DNA from: Capnocytophaga sp. oral taxon 863 str. F0517
GTDB lineage: Bacteria; Bacteroidota; Bacteroidia; Flavobacteriales; Flavobacteriaceae
NCBI RefSeq assembly: GCF_000466425.1
Contig: NZ_KE992171.1
Coordinates: 114,688-178,687, forward strand
Direction: 5' to 3'
DNA: 64,000 nt
The number at the start of each line of letters is the position of its first letter. Position 1 is the first letter of the stretch. The translations under genes were made by a program, and so were the position numbers. This document shows positions 39,849 through 49,700 of the stretch, piece by piece. Under the pieces are notes generated by a model. The model ran no database searches and was not told the DNA's origin. It saw only the letters and a program-made list of their open reading frames with translations.

Positions 39849-42050
39849 ATGATTCCAGAAGTAAAAAAAGAAATTATTGCTCTTGGTGATGGACGTACTA
39901 TTTCCATAGAAACGGGCAAGCTCGCCAAGCAGGCAGATGGTGCTGTGGTGGTACAAATGGGTAACGCTATGCTCCTGGCTACCGTAGTGGCCAACAAAGA
40001 AGCGGGAGAAGGGGTGGACTTCCTTCCCCTAACGGTGGATTATCGCGAGAAATTTGCCGCTGCAGGTCGCTTCCCTGGTGGCTTCTTCAAACGTGAGGCA
40101 CGCCCCAGCGACCAAGAAATCTTGACGATGCGCTTGGTGGATAGGGTTTTGCGTCCGCTATTCCCTAAGGAATATTACTGTGAGGTACAGGTGATGATTC
40201 AGCTGATGTCTCACGATGAAAATGTGATGCCTGATGCCCTAGCAGGATTGGCTGCTTCGGCTTGCTTGGCAGTATCGGATATTCCTTTCGATGGGCCTAT
40301 CTCTGAGGTACGTGTAGGACGTATCAATGGGCAGTTCATCATTAACCCCAGTACCCAGCAATTGGCCGAATCCGACATGGATATCATGGTTGGGGCTTCT
40401 AAGGAGTTTGTAGCCATGGTAGAAGGCGAGATGGATGAGGTTTCTGAAAAAGATATGGCCGATGCCATCCACTTCGCTCATGAGGCTATCAAAGTACAGA
40501 TAGAAGCTCAGGAACGCCTTCGCGCTCAAGTAGGAAAAGCGATACGTGCCTATGAAGTACCTCAGGAAAACGAAGAGGTAGCTAAGAAGGTGTACGACTT
40601 CTGCTATGACAAATGCTATGCTATCGCCAAGGAAAATACGACCAAGCATGAGCGTAGCGATAAGTTCGATGCGGTAAAAGAGGACTGCAAAGCGCTTTTC
40701 ACCGAGGAGGAACAAGAAGAACATGCTGCCTTGATAAGCAAATACTTCTCTAAAGCTCAAAAAGAGGCGGTGCGCAACTTGATTCTTAATGAAGACCTCC
40801 GCTTAGATGGTAGAAATACCAAGCAAATACGTCCTATTTGGTGTGAGGTAGGCTACTTGCCTTCTCCTCATGGTTCGGCTATCTTTACCCGTGGGGAAAC
40901 ACAGTCCCTCACTACCGTGACCTTGGGTACTTCGCGTGAGGCCAACGTGATCGATATTCCTTCTGAACAAGGAGAAGAACGTTTCTACTTGCATTATAAC
41001 TTTCCTCCTTTCTCCACAGGCGAAGCACGCCCTCTTAGAGGTACCTCTCGTCGTGAGGTAGGACATGGAAACCTTGCCCAACGTGCCCTCAAGCGTATGA
41101 TTCCAGAGGATTGCCCTTATACCGTACGTGTGGTATCCGAGATTTTGGAATCCAATGGTTCTTCTTCTATGGCTACCGTATGTGCTGGTACCTTAGCCCT
41201 TATGGATGCGGGTATCCAAATGAAAAAACCGGTTTCAGGTATTGCCATGGGGCTTATCACCGATGGGGATAAATACGCGGTACTTTCGGATATCTTAGGG
41301 GACGAAGACCACTTAGGAGATATGGACTTCAAGGTCACTGGTACCAAAGACGGGATCACTGCCTGCCAAATGGATATCAAGATCAAAGGACTTACCTATG
41401 AAATTCTCGAAAAAGCCTTGGAGCAAGCTCGTGAAGGTCGTATGCACATCTTGGGTAAAATCACTGAAACAATAGCTGAACCGAACCCAACTGTGAAGCC
41501 TCATGCGCCTAAGATTGTTCGCCTTGAAATGCCTAAGGAATACATCGGTGCCTTTATCGGTACAGGAGGTAAGAATATCCAAGACCTACAAGCACGTACC
41601 AAAACAACGATTGTGGTAGAGGAAGTAGGCGAGTTGGGTATTGTAGAAATCCTCGGTACGGATGCCGATGGTATCCAAGAAGCTGTAGATGCGGTATACC
41701 ATGTATCTTTCGAACCTGTAGAAGGGGAAATATACAAGGTGCGAGTGGCTCGATTGGTGGATTTTGGTGCTTTTGTAGAATTTGTACCTGGTAAGGATTC
41801 ACTCCTACATGTATCTGAAATAGCTTGGGAACGTGTGGAAAATCCATCCGATGTGCTTAAGGAAGGAGATATCATCGAAGTGAAGTACTTGGGTATCGAT
41901 CCTAAGACTAAGAAAACCCGTGTATCTCGTAAGGCACTCTTACCACGTCCTGAAAATCTTGAAAAGCGTGAAAGACCTCATGACAAGGAAAGGCCTCACT
42001 CTGATAAGGAAAGAAAGGACAAACCGCATTTCAAAAAGGATAAGAAATAG
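39849..42050 (+). CDS. pnp: Polyribonucleotide nucleotidyltransferase (PNPase)
   Basis: PNPase degrades RNA 3' to 5' with phosphate and is part of RNA turnover. The 733-residue protein has a first RNase PH domain (about 12-145, with [16 protein letters not shown]), a helical linker, a second RNase PH domain (about 320-540, with [33 protein letters not shown] and [14 protein letters not shown]), a KH domain with [18 protein letters not shown], and an S1 domain with [15 protein letters not shown]. The Lys/Arg-rich tail ([16 protein letters not shown]) is not conserved. It is downstream of rpsO as in many bacteria. Confidence 0.98.
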   Translation: MIPEVKKEIIALGDGRTISIETGKLAKQADGAVVVQMGNAMLLATVVANKEAGEGVDFLPLTVDYREKFAAAGRFPGGFFKREARPSDQEILTMRLVDRVLRPLFPKEYYCEVQVMIQLMSHDENVMPDALAGLAASACLAVSDIPFDGPISEVRVGRINGQFIINPSTQQLAESDMDIMVGASKEFVAMVEGEMDEVSEKDMADAIHFAHEAIKVQIEAQERLRAQVGKAIRAYEVPQENEEVAKKVYDFCYDKCYAIAKENTTKHERSDKFDAVKEDCKALFTEEEQEEHAALISKYFSKAQKEAVRNLILNEDLRLDGRNTKQIRPIWCEVGYLPSPHGSAIFTRGETQSLTTVTLGTSREANVIDIPSEQGEERFYLHYNFPPFSTGEARPLRGTSRREVGHGNLAQRALKRMIPEDCPYTVRVVSEILESNGSSSMATVCAGTLALMDAGIQMKKPVSGIAMGLITDGDKYAVLSDILGDEDHLGDMDFKVTGTKDGITACQMDIKIKGLTYEILEKALEQAREGRMHILGKITETIAEPNPTVKPHAPKIVRLEMPKEYIGAFIGTGGKNIQDLQARTKTTIVVEEVGELGIVEILGTDADGIQEAVDAVYHVSFEPVEGEIYKVRVARLVDFGAFVEFVPGKDSLLHVSEIAWERVENPSDVLKEGDIIEVKYLGIDPKTKKTRVSRKALLPRPENLEKRERPHDKERPHSDKERKDKPHFKKDKK

Positions 42051-42071
42051 CCTTTGAATGAATAATAAATT

Positions 42072-42110
42072 AAAAATGAAGTGTTACTTAGTAATACTTC
42101 ATTTTTTTCT
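42072..42110 (+). terminator. Rho-independent terminator of pnp
   Basis: A 14-base stem AAAATGAAGTGTTA/TAATACTTCATTTT with one G-U pair and a CTTAG loop is followed by a T-run. Confidence 0.85.
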
Positions 42111-42126
42111 TTTGACTATCTTATCA

Positions 42127-42162
42127 AAAAAAGAAGTAACCCGATCGGGTTACTTCTTTTTT
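42127..42162. terminator. Perfect 36-base palindrome, bidirectional terminator between pnp and secA
   Basis: The arm AAAAAAGAAGTAACCCGA is exactly repeated in reverse complement with no loop bases between. It has A and T runs at the two ends and lies between convergent genes. Confidence 0.9.
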
Positions 42163-42184
42163 AGTATAGTGTATGATCAGAGCC

Positions 42185-45100
42185 TTAGCGCTTGAGTACC
42201 CAATCTCCTTTTTCCAAGAAAGGAATGGCTTGTTTGTACTTCATTTCCTTGATTTCTCCATTGCGAATATTTTGGATAGTCACCTTGTCATTGCGCCCTA
42301 TTTTCGGTTGATCTCGTACAATAGGTTCGGTTACTTGTGGGGCAGGGGAGGCCTGCTGTCCAGCTTCTCGGTTTCTTTGGGCGAGTTCGTCAGAATTAAG
42401 TACCTCTTCCTTGCTGGTCTGTAATTGCTCAGGAGCACGTTTCACCTCATGGGCTTGCTCGATGGCAGGTTCTGCTTGGGGTAGGTGTGCATGGAATAGG
42501 AAGGCTACAATCTCTTTATTGACCTTATCTACCATATCCTTGAAGAGGTTATAGGCCTCGAGCTTATAGATAAGCAAGGGGTCTTTCTGCTCATGAGTAG
42601 CCAGCTGAACGGATTGTTTGAGTTCGTCCATTTGGCGAAGATGGGTCTTCCAAGCATCATCGATGATGGCCAAGGAGATATTCTTTTCAAAGTCTATAAT
42701 AATTTGCTTTCCACCGCTTTCATAGGCTTCCTTGAGGTCGGTTGCGATATTGAGTCCTTTCTGTCCATCAGTGAAGGGGACTACAATACGTTCGAACTGG
42801 TTATTTGGATCTTCGTATACCTGTTTGATCACAGGATAAGCTATAGTCGCATTAGTCTCACTATGTGCTTTGTATAGGGTGAGTAGCTCTGGATAGAGGA
42901 GCTTGGTCAGATCCTTGATCGACTTCTTGTGGAACTCTTCTTCAGAGACAATAGGTTGTATACCAAAGTACTTAAAGTGCTCGTACTCAAAGTTTTTATA
43001 ATCATTACCGGGCTTGTTGCTTTCCAAGATAGTTTCGAGGGTATCATAGATAATATTGGCGATATCCACCTGTAGGCGTTCCCCATAGAGGGCATGGCGA
43101 CGGCGCTTATAGATTACCTCGCGCTGTACATTCATCACATCATCGTATTCGAGCAAGCGCTTACGGATACCGAAGTTGTTTTCCTCTACTTTTTTCTGTG
43201 CTTTTTCTACGTTTTTAGTGATGATAGGGTGTTCCAATACCTCTCCTTCCTTGAGGCCTTGTCCTAAGCGGTCGAGGAACTTGATGGCGCGTTCCATACC
43301 ATAGAGGCGCATTAGGTTGTCCTCGAAGGAAACGAAGAACTTGGAGCTACCGGGGTCACCCTGACGACCAGAACGACCGCGCAACTGCCTATCCACACGG
43401 CGTGAATCGTGTCTTTCGGTACCGATAATGGCCAAACCACCGGCTGCTTTCACCTCATCGGTGAGCTTAATATCCGTACCACGTCCGGCCATGTTGGTGG
43501 CTATCGTTACCACGCCCTTCTTACCAGCTTCGGCGACGATCTCTGCTTCTTTCTTGTGGAGCTTGGCGTTCAATACATTATGAGGAATATTGCGGAGCTT
43601 AAGCATACGGCTCAAGAGTTCAGATACCTCCACAGAGGTGGTACCGATAAGCACCGGTCTGCCGGCCTGAGAGAGGCTGACAACCTCTTCAATCACCGCA
43701 TTGTATTTCTCACGTTTGGTTCTATAGATTTGGTCATTTTGGTCTTTGCGGGCAATAGGACGGTTGGTAGGAATTTCCATCACATCCAGCTTGTAGATTT
43801 CCCAAAACTCACCAGCTTCGGTAGTGGCTGTACCGGTCATACCCGAAAGCTTGCGATACATGCGGAAGTAGTTCTGTAGGGTGATGGTTGCATAGGTTTG
43901 GGTAGCTGCTTCCACCTGTACGTTTTCTTTGGCTTCAATAGCCTGGTGAAGTCCGTCGGAATAGCGACGACCATCCATGATACGTCCGGTTTGCTCATCC
44001 ACGATCAACACTTTGTTGTCGATCACCACGTATTCTATATCCTTTTCGAAAAGGGTATAGGCCTTGAGCAATTGGTTTACAGTGTGGATACGTTCGCTTT
44101 TCTCACCAAATTCTTGGTATAGCTTATCTTTCAGGGCGTTTTCTTCCTCTTTGGAGAGGTTTTGTTTTTCGATATTGGCGATTTCTGCACCTATATCAGG
44201 CATTACGAAGAAGTTTTTGTCTTCTCCCTGTGACATTTCGTTGATTCCCTTATCGGTAAGCTCTATTTGGTTGTTTTTTTCGTTGATAACAAAGAGGAGA
44301 TCCTCATCTATCTTGTGCATCTCACGGTTGTTATCCTGCATGTAGTAGTTTTCTGTTTTCTGAAGGAGCTGCTTCATACCCTCTTCGCTTAGGAACTTGA
44401 TAAGTGCCTTGTTCTTGGGCAATCCACGGTGCACACGTAGAAGGAGCACCCCTCCTTCTTTGGTATTTCCTTCTAAGATGAGCTTTTTAGCCTCGGCCAA
44501 GACATTGGTTAGGTGTTTGCGTTGTTTCTCCACCAAGGCCTCTACAGCGGGTTTGAATACGTCAAATTCGTGAAACTCTCCGCGAGGCATAGGCCCGGAG
44601 ATAATCAGCGGGGTACGAGCATCATCGATAAGTACAGAATCCACCTCATCGACTATGGCATGGTTATGGGGGCGCTGTACCAGCTCGTCAGGGGTATGTG
44701 CCATATTGTCACGTAGGTAGTCGAAACCAAATTCGTTATTAGTACCATAGGTGATATCGGCTGCATAGGCCATACGGCGGCCGGCGGAGTTAGGTTGGTA
44801 GTTATCAATACATTCTACACGGAGGCCATGGAACTGGAAAAGAGGCGCCATCCAAGCGCTATCTCGGCGTGCCAAGTAGTCATTCACTGTCACCAGGTGT
44901 ACCCCATTGCCAGTAAGCGCATTGAGATAAAGAGGTAAGGTAGCCACTAAGGTTTTTCCTTCCCCTGTTTGCATCTCGGCAATTTTTCCTTGGTGTAGGG
45001 CGATCCCCCCGATGAGCTGTACATCGTAATGCACCATATCCCAAGTGATGGCCTTTCCGGCGGCATCCCAAGAGTTCTTCCAAAAGGCTTTGTCCCCCTC

Positions 45101-45547
45101 TGTGCTTACATAGTCTTTCTGGGAGGCCAGCTCTCGGTCGAAGGGAGTTGCAGTCACCTCAAGAGTAGGATTATCCACAAAGCGCTGAGCGGTTTCCTTC
45201 ACCACGGCGAAGGCTTCAGGTAGGATTTCGTTAAGTACTTTTTCTCCAGCCTTGTAAGCCTCATCGGTTAGCTTGTCTATTTCAGAATAAAAATCTTCTT
45301 TTTGTTCGATGTCATCGGTAGCATCAGCTTGTTCCTTGAAGTGCTGTATTTTTTGTTCGTACTCGGAGCGAGCCGCTGCAATACGTTCCTTGAAAGCTAT
45401 CGTCTTGGCACGTAATTCATCATTACTCAAGGACTTGTATTCCCTCTGATGGGCATTGATTTGCTCCACCAAAGGGGCAATCTCTTTCATATCTTTCTTG
45501 GCCTTATCACCGACAAAGATTTTTATTAGTGAACTTATCAAACTCAT
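42185..45547 (-). CDS. secA: Preprotein translocase ATPase SecA
   Basis: SecA drives secretory proteins through SecYEG with ATP. The 1120-residue protein has Walker A QTGEGKTL (about 193-200), DEVDSVLIDDARTPLIISGP, the preprotein cross-linking domain, the second ATPase fold with IATNMAGRGTDIKL and RQLRGRSGRQGDPGSSKF, and the helical scaffold. It is longer than E. coli SecA because of an N-terminal insertion (about 60-130) and other inserts, which I recall as common in Bacteroidota. The zinc-binding C-terminal motif is absent; the tail is IPFLEKGDWVLKR. A TACTTTTG box at 45621-45628 precedes it. Confidence 0.98.
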   Translation of the reverse strand: MSLISSLIKIFVGDKAKKDMKEIAPLVEQINAHQREYKSLSNDELRAKTIAFKERIAAARSEYEQKIQHFKEQADATDDIEQKEDFYSEIDKLTDEAYKAGEKVLNEILPEAFAVVKETAQRFVDNPTLEVTATPFDRELASQKDYVSTEGDKAFWKNSWDAAGKAITWDMVHYDVQLIGGIALHQGKIAEMQTGEGKTLVATLPLYLNALTGNGVHLVTVNDYLARRDSAWMAPLFQFHGLRVECIDNYQPNSAGRRMAYAADITYGTNNEFGFDYLRDNMAHTPDELVQRPHNHAIVDEVDSVLIDDARTPLIISGPMPRGEFHEFDVFKPAVEALVEKQRKHLTNVLAEAKKLILEGNTKEGGVLLLRVHRGLPKNKALIKFLSEEGMKQLLQKTENYYMQDNNREMHKIDEDLLFVINEKNNQIELTDKGINEMSQGEDKNFFVMPDIGAEIANIEKQNLSKEEENALKDKLYQEFGEKSERIHTVNQLLKAYTLFEKDIEYVVIDNKVLIVDEQTGRIMDGRRYSDGLHQAIEAKENVQVEAATQTYATITLQNYFRMYRKLSGMTGTATTEAGEFWEIYKLDVMEIPTNRPIARKDQNDQIYRTKREKYNAVIEEVVSLSQAGRPVLIGTTSVEVSELLSRMLKLRNIPHNVLNAKLHKKEAEIVAEAGKKGVVTIATNMAGRGTDIKLTDEVKAAGGLAIIGTERHDSRRVDRQLRGRSGRQGDPGSSKFFVSFEDNLMRLYGMERAIKFLDRLGQGLKEGEVLEHPIITKNVEKAQKKVEENNFGIRKRLLEYDDVMNVQREVIYKRRRHALYGERLQVDIANIIYDTLETILESNKPGNDYKNFEYEHFKYFGIQPIVSEEEFHKKSIKDLTKLLYPELLTLYKAHSETNATIAYPVIKQVYEDPNNQFERIVVPFTDGQKGLNIATDLKEAYESGGKQIIIDFEKNISLAIIDDAWKTHLRQMDELKQSVQLATHEQKDPLLIYKLEAYNLFKDMVDKVNKEIVAFLFHAHLPQAEPAIEQAHEVKRAPEQLQTSKEEVLNSDELAQRNREAGQQASPAPQVTEPIVRDQPKIGRNDKVTIQNIRNGEIKEMKYKQAIPFLEKGDWVLKR

Positions 45548-45620
45548 AAAATGTATTTATATATTTAATTTAAAAAACGAATAAACATCTCAAAAAATAT
45601 ACCATAGTTGTTTTAGCTGA

Positions 45621-45628
45621 CAAAAGTA
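45621..45628 (-). promoter_or_regulatory. TACTTTTG promoter (-7 box) of secA
   Basis: A -7 box on the minus strand, 73 bases before the ATG. Confidence 0.6.
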
Positions 45629-45813
45629 CAAAAAATATCGGTTACTAATCTAAAAAAACTGACATTTTTTCAGTTTTAGCTGATAATGAAAGATTTGTAT
45701 AGGTAAATTATTGATTTTCAATATAATTCATTAGTCTTTTATTCCCCCTCTACACGTATTGTATTTTTCATTCTGCTGGTGCAAACCTTACAACTCGTGC
45801 CTTTCTTTTATAG

Positions 45814-46129
45814 ATGCGAATCAATAGTTAAAACAATACACTTTATATAGTAATTCATTGATATTCAATATATTTTTTTTTACATCCCCCTCACATACTC
45901 CGCTCTCGCGGACTTCCCTCAAGGGGGGAGTTACGGAGTGGTATCAAGCAGGGTGGTGAAAGTTCAACCTAAATATGCTGATAACCAGCATGATAGTTCA
46001 ACGGTATCCTACATCACATACTCCGCTCTCGCGGACTTTCCCCTTGAGGGGGGCTAGGGGGATGTCACAAAAAACCTTTGACAATCATACAAATTAACTA
46101 TAATCCATTTTTCAACTATTGATTCGCAT
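45814..46129. mobile_element. MITE-like repeat element with 16-base inverted ends
   Basis: ATGCGAATCAATAGTT at 45814-45829 is exactly inverted at 46114-46129. Inside is a second inverted pair, ACATCCCCCT (45882-45891) and AGGGGGATGT (46056-46065). Two direct copies of CACATACTCCGCTCTCGCGG (about 45891 and 46014) occur, each followed by a CCTCAAGGGGGG-type hairpin. No coding capacity is present. Target-site duplications were not identified, so mobility is inferred. Confidence 0.5.
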
Positions 46130-46188
46130 TATTAATAATTAACAATTTATTAGTGCTGCTACTTATTGACTTTACTTTTAAAATGTTG

Positions 46189-46196
46189 TAATTTTG
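46189..46196 (+). promoter_or_regulatory. TAATTTTG promoter (-7 box) of the heptad-repeat gene
   Basis: TTG lies 20 bases upstream and the ATG is 58 bases downstream. Confidence 0.65.
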
Positions 46197-46254
46197 CAAC
46201 TTAAAAGATTATCAGACTCTTTTAATTTTATGATTTCTATAAAACCCTAACAAG

Positions 46255-46686
46255 ATGAAAAAACAACTTATACAAGTGCTATGGGGCATAGCCAATGGAC
46301 AGCCACAACAGCAGGGCGAGAAAACGGTTTATCCTGCGATACGAGAACAACTTAGCGCTATCAAAGCGCTTATGAGTATTGAGGAATGGGATGAGGAGGA
46401 AGCTCCTACGGAAAGTAGGATAGCTTCTACAGAAAATAGGAAAACTCCTACAGAAATTATTAAAACTTCTACAGATGATATAAAGATAGCTGAAGAGAAG
46501 ATGATAAATGCTACAGAAAATAATACAATGCCTACAAAAAATGCTGCAACACCTACAAAATGTAAGGATGCTTCTGTAGAACTATCGGTTGAATTGTCAA
46601 AAAAACCTTCTATAGTTCCCAAACAAAGATCTAAACCTAAAAAGAGACGCTTTATCAGAGGAACCAACATACCGATAGTCTCATGA
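46255..46686 (+). CDS. Hypothetical protein with a seven-residue repeat region
   Basis: This 143-residue protein has three parts. A short helical head runs from 1 to about 48 (MKKQLIQVLWGIANGQPQQQ). A repeat region at about 50-112 has nine imperfect seven-residue units such as ASTENRK, TPTEIIK, NATENNT and TPTKCKD. The very basic tail includes KQRSKPKKRRFIRG. No signal peptide or known domain is visible. The tail could bind nucleic acid, but that is a guess. The repeat is also visible in DNA as 21-base units, which allows in-frame length change. It converges on recQ, with a perfect palindrome covering both stop codons. Confidence 0.7.
   Translation: MKKQLIQVLWGIANGQPQQQGEKTVYPAIREQLSAIKALMSIEEWDEEEAPTESRIASTENRKTPTEIIKTSTDDIKIAEEKMINATENNTMPTKNAATPTKCKDASVELSVELSKKPSIVPKQRSKPKKRRFIRGTNIPIVS
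46402..46590 (+). repeat. Nine imperfect 21-base units inside the heptad-repeat gene
   Basis: Units contain a CCTACAGAAA-like core (for example GCTTCTACAGAAAATAGGAA and ACTCCTACAGAAATTATTAA) in constant phase with the reading frame. The last units are more diverged. Confidence 0.75.
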
Positions 46687-46696
46687 GACTATCGGT
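46671..46696. terminator. Perfect 26-base palindrome across the stops of two convergent genes
   Basis: ACCGATAGTCTCA is followed directly by its reverse complement TGAGACTATCGGT. The TGA of the plus-strand gene and the TAG of recQ lie in it. No strong T-run follows on either side, so RNA 3'-end protection may be as likely as termination. Confidence 0.7.
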
Positions 46697-48599
46697 TGTT
46701 GATAGAATATTGATTTCCTTGAAGCACCTGAATCCTTTCTGCATCTAAGAGTAAGGTGAGTACATGTAAGATTTCCCATTCGTGATAGCCACTTTCCTGG
46801 CAAATTTCCTGTGAGGTCATAGGGTGATAAGCAATGAGTGATAATAGCTCTTCTGAGATAGCCTTGATACGCTCTTTGGAGAGATTTTTTTGCTTTCGCT
46901 CTATACAATAGGAACAGATGCCACAAGGCTCCTTGAGGGATTCTCCAAAATAGCCCAGAAGAAATTGTTGGTTGCAGCACTCTTCTTGTTCTATGTATCG
47001 GAGTACTTCTCTGCATTGGGTTTCCTTATGTTGGTTGTACCATTTTACCTGTGGAGCGATATAGTTGATAGTTCTATCATCATCCCGAGGCATAAGGAAG
47101 GTGATTTCGGCATCGGTATTCTCACTTTTATAAGCGATGACCCCGTCTTCATGGAGTTTTTCTAATTTTTTCTGTACTTCAGCGGTTGTGGTATGTAGGT
47201 TGGAGGCTATTTTCTCTACTCTAAAGGAGATGTTTTGCTCATGAATACCGGCATATTTGCGCATGAGAAAGAAAAGAAGCTCCTTTAGGGAGGTGTTTTG
47301 AGACAAATAGTGGATAACCTCTTGGCTGGATCGCAATATTTGTACGCTGGCTTTTCTAGAAAAGGCTTGACTTAGGGCAAGCACCCCATTGCGATCCAAG
47401 ATCTCCAAGGCCTGATATACCTTCAGTGCATCCATTTGCAATCGGGTGGCAAAGTCGGCCAAGTTGAATACCTGAGTCGTGTGTTCTCCTTCACCTATGG
47501 CTATTTGAAAGTAGCTGCACAGCTTGGGATACAGCTCCTTGAGGAAGGGAATAGAGACTTGGCTTCGCTGGGTATCTACTAAGAGTTTCTTTACATCATT
47601 GTCGTTGTATAATAAGATGGCAAAGGCCTTGCGATTGTCTCGTCCAGCACGCCCTGCCTCTTGGAAATAGTCCTCCAAGGAGCTGGGTAAGTCCCAGTGG
47701 ATAACGGTGCGTACATCGGCCTTGTCGATTCCCATACCGAAGGCATTGGTAGCGACCATCACCTGCACGTCGTCTAACTTCCACATGCTTAGCCGTCGCC
47801 CTTTCTCTTCGGGGGAAAGTCCTCCGTGGAAGCTGGTAGCTGAAAAGCCTTCTTCGACCAAATGCTGAGCAAGCTCCTCACTGAGGCGGCGGTTGCGGAC
47901 ATATACGATGCTACTTTCCTTGTTCTTGAGCAGGATACGCCTAAGTCTGTCCCATTTGTCTTCTATATAATAGGTCATATAGGCCAATTGAGAGCGGACA
48001 AGGCTTCCCTTGATGACAGTTGCTTTGGGCATTTCCAATAGCTCCAATATATCCTTCTCTACCCTTTCGGTAGCGGTGGCCGTAAGGGCAATGATAGGGA
48101 GCGTAGGGAACCACTCCCGAAGCCTGCGACACTCCAAGTAGGAGGGGCGGAAGTCCTTGCCCCAATGGGAGATACAGTGTGCCTCGTCGATTACGATATA
48201 GCTTAGCGGGATATGCTTTAGCCGCTGGCTTACCTGCTCATTGAGTAGGCGCTCGGGGGCTATATAGAGAAACTTATAGGCTTCACTCTGTACATTGTTC
48301 AGCAGCCGTTCCATCTCATGATAGGGGATAGAACCCGTAAGGGCTAAGGCCGAGATACCTCTTTCGGTAAGGTTGCGTACCTGGTCTTCCATCAGCGAAA
48401 TCAAAGGAGAGATGACCAAGCACACTCCCTCCCGAAGCATGGCGGGAACCTGAAAGCAAAGCGACTTCCCCCCTCCGGTGGGGAGCATCGCCAGGGTATC
48501 CTTCCCCTCAAGAATAGCCTCAACGATAGGTTCTTGGGCAGGACGAAAGCTATCATACCCCCAATGCTTCTTGAGTATTTCTAAGGCAAGTGCCTCCAT
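46689..48599 (-). CDS. recQ: RecQ-family ATP-dependent DNA helicase
   Basis: RecQ helicases unwind DNA 3' to 5' in recombination and repair. The 636-residue protein has FRPAQEPIVEAIL (motif 0), LPTGGGKSLCFQ (Walker A, about 39-50), IDEAHCISHWGKDFRPSY (DEAH, motif II), ALTATAT, VYVRNRRLSEELA, and NAFGMGIDKADVRTVIHWDLP with EAGRAGRDN. A zinc-binding-like C-terminal part holds EECCNQQFLLGYFGE and CGICSYC, and a winged-helix end follows. It lacks the HRDC domain, like many shorter RecQ proteins. A TTG at 48623 lies in the promoter, so the ATG at 48599 is used. Confidence 0.95.
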   Translation of the reverse strand: MEALALEILKKHWGYDSFRPAQEPIVEAILEGKDTLAMLPTGGGKSLCFQVPAMLREGVCLVISPLISLMEDQVRNLTERGISALALTGSIPYHEMERLLNNVQSEAYKFLYIAPERLLNEQVSQRLKHIPLSYIVIDEAHCISHWGKDFRPSYLECRRLREWFPTLPIIALTATATERVEKDILELLEMPKATVIKGSLVRSQLAYMTYYIEDKWDRLRRILLKNKESSIVYVRNRRLSEELAQHLVEEGFSATSFHGGLSPEEKGRRLSMWKLDDVQVMVATNAFGMGIDKADVRTVIHWDLPSSLEDYFQEAGRAGRDNRKAFAILLYNDNDVKKLLVDTQRSQVSIPFLKELYPKLCSYFQIAIGEGEHTTQVFNLADFATRLQMDALKVYQALEILDRNGVLALSQAFSRKASVQILRSSQEVIHYLSQNTSLKELLFFLMRKYAGIHEQNISFRVEKIASNLHTTTAEVQKKLEKLHEDGVIAYKSENTDAEITFLMPRDDDRTINYIAPQVKWYNQHKETQCREVLRYIEQEECCNQQFLLGYFGESLKEPCGICSYCIERKQKNLSKERIKAISEELLSLIAYHPMTSQEICQESGYHEWEILHVLTLLLDAERIQVLQGNQYSINNR

Positions 48600-48620
48600 A
48601 TAGATGATGTTTTGAGCCGA

Positions 48621-48628
48621 CAAAAATA
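48621..48628 (-). promoter_or_regulatory. TATTTTTG promoter (-7 box) of recQ
   Basis: The box overlaps the upstream TTG at 48621-48623, showing that translation starts at the ATG at 48599. Confidence 0.7.
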
Positions 48629-48701
48629 CAAAATTAATGCTTAATAGTCAATGATTAATGCTTAATTGTTGATTTTGTTTGTATAGGTGCATAAAAAGTA
48701 C

Positions 48702-48709
48702 TATCTTTG
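48702..48709 (+). promoter_or_regulatory. TATCTTTG promoter (-7 box) of hemC
   Basis: TTTG lies 20 bases upstream at 48678-48681 and the ATG is 17 bases downstream. Confidence 0.75.
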
Positions 48710-48726
48710 TCCGTCATTTATAACCC

Positions 48727-49647
48727 ATGGAAAAAGTATTACGCATAGGTACCCGCGATAGTGAGTTAGCGCTTTGGCAGGCTAAGAAGGTACAATCTTT
48801 GTTAGAGCATTTAGGCTATGCCACCACCTTAGTACCGGTAAAGTCGCAGGGCGACCTGACCTTGGATATCCCCCTATACGAGATGGGGATTACAGGGGTA
48901 TTTACCAAAGTATTGGATGTGGCCATGCTTCAGGGAACCATCGATATAGCGGTGCATAGCATGAAGGATGTGCCTACAGCCCTCCCGCATGGGATCGTCA
49001 AGGCAGCTGTTCTCGAGCGTGCTAAAGTGCAGGATGTACTTGTCTATAAGGAAAACTTAGATTTCCTCTCCCTTCCCAAGGCGACCATAGCTACTGGGAG
49101 CCTGCGCCGCAAGGCGCAATGGCTGCGAAGGTACCCCACTCATAAGGTGGAAAACCTCCGTGGGAATATTGCCACCCGCCTGCATAAGCTCCAGGAAAAC
49201 CCATGGCAGGGGGCGATCTTTGCTGCTGCTGCCCTCGAGCGCTTGCAACAAGAACACCTACAGACCCACGTTTTGGATTGGATGACCCCCGCTCCCGCTC
49301 AAGGTGCCATCTTAGCCGTTGCCATGGCACATGATACCTATGCCCTCGAAGCCCTCGCCCAAATCAATCACCCCGCCACCGATAAGGCTACCGATATTGA
49401 GCGCCGCTTTCTCAAGCGCTTAGAAGGAGGCTGTACCGCCCCCATCGGAGCCCATGCCACCCTCGAAGGGGATCAACTCTCCTTTGTCGGCAACCTCTTT
49501 TCCTTGGATGGTACCACCGTCATAGAAGTCAGCAAATGCGTTTCCCTCCACGCTCTCGGGGATTTCCCCGAAGCCTGTGCCGAGGAAATCCTCTCCCAAG
49601 GGGGTGCTGAACTGATGCAGCAGATAAAAAAGGTGACAGGGAGGTAG
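48727..49647 (+). CDS. hemC: Hydroxymethylbilane synthase (porphobilinogen deaminase)
   Basis: HemC joins four porphobilinogen molecules into hydroxymethylbilane for haem synthesis. The 306-residue protein has RIGTRDSELALWQAKKV (about 6-22), the HSMKDVPT motif (about 79-86), GSLRRKAQWLR (about 121-131), NLRGNIATRLHKL, PAPAQGA, and GGCTAPIGAHA (about 238-248), whose Cys carries the dipyrromethane cofactor. Length is normal. It is divergent from recQ and ends before a very strong hairpin terminator. Confidence 0.97.
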   Translation: MEKVLRIGTRDSELALWQAKKVQSLLEHLGYATTLVPVKSQGDLTLDIPLYEMGITGVFTKVLDVAMLQGTIDIAVHSMKDVPTALPHGIVKAAVLERAKVQDVLVYKENLDFLSLPKATIATGSLRRKAQWLRRYPTHKVENLRGNIATRLHKLQENPWQGAIFAAAALERLQQEHLQTHVLDWMTPAPAQGAILAVAMAHDTYALEALAQINHPATDKATDIERRFLKRLEGGCTAPIGAHATLEGDQLSFVGNLFSLDGTTVIEVSKCVSLHALGDFPEACAEEILSQGGAELMQQIKKVTGR

Positions 49648-49662
49648 GAAGGATAAAAAGAT

Positions 49663-49700
49663 AAAATATCCCTCGCGCCGAAGGCGCGAGGGATATTTTT
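49663..49700. terminator. Bidirectional terminator between hemC and the helicase-PLD gene
   Basis: The perfect 17-base stem AAAATATCCCTCGCGCC/GGCGCGAGGGATATTTT has a GAA loop, with A and T runs on both sides. Confidence 0.95.

Larger units (their letters stand above)
45548..46254. other. 707-base intergenic region rich in repeats
   Basis: No gene is seen. It holds the secA promoter (45621), a small hairpin AAACTGA/TCAGTTT at about 45657-45677, an inverted-repeat-bounded element (45814-46129), short related blocks around ATTGATTTTCAATATAATTC (45712) and ATTGATATTCAATATA (45858), and the promoter of the next gene (46189). Confidence 0.75.
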
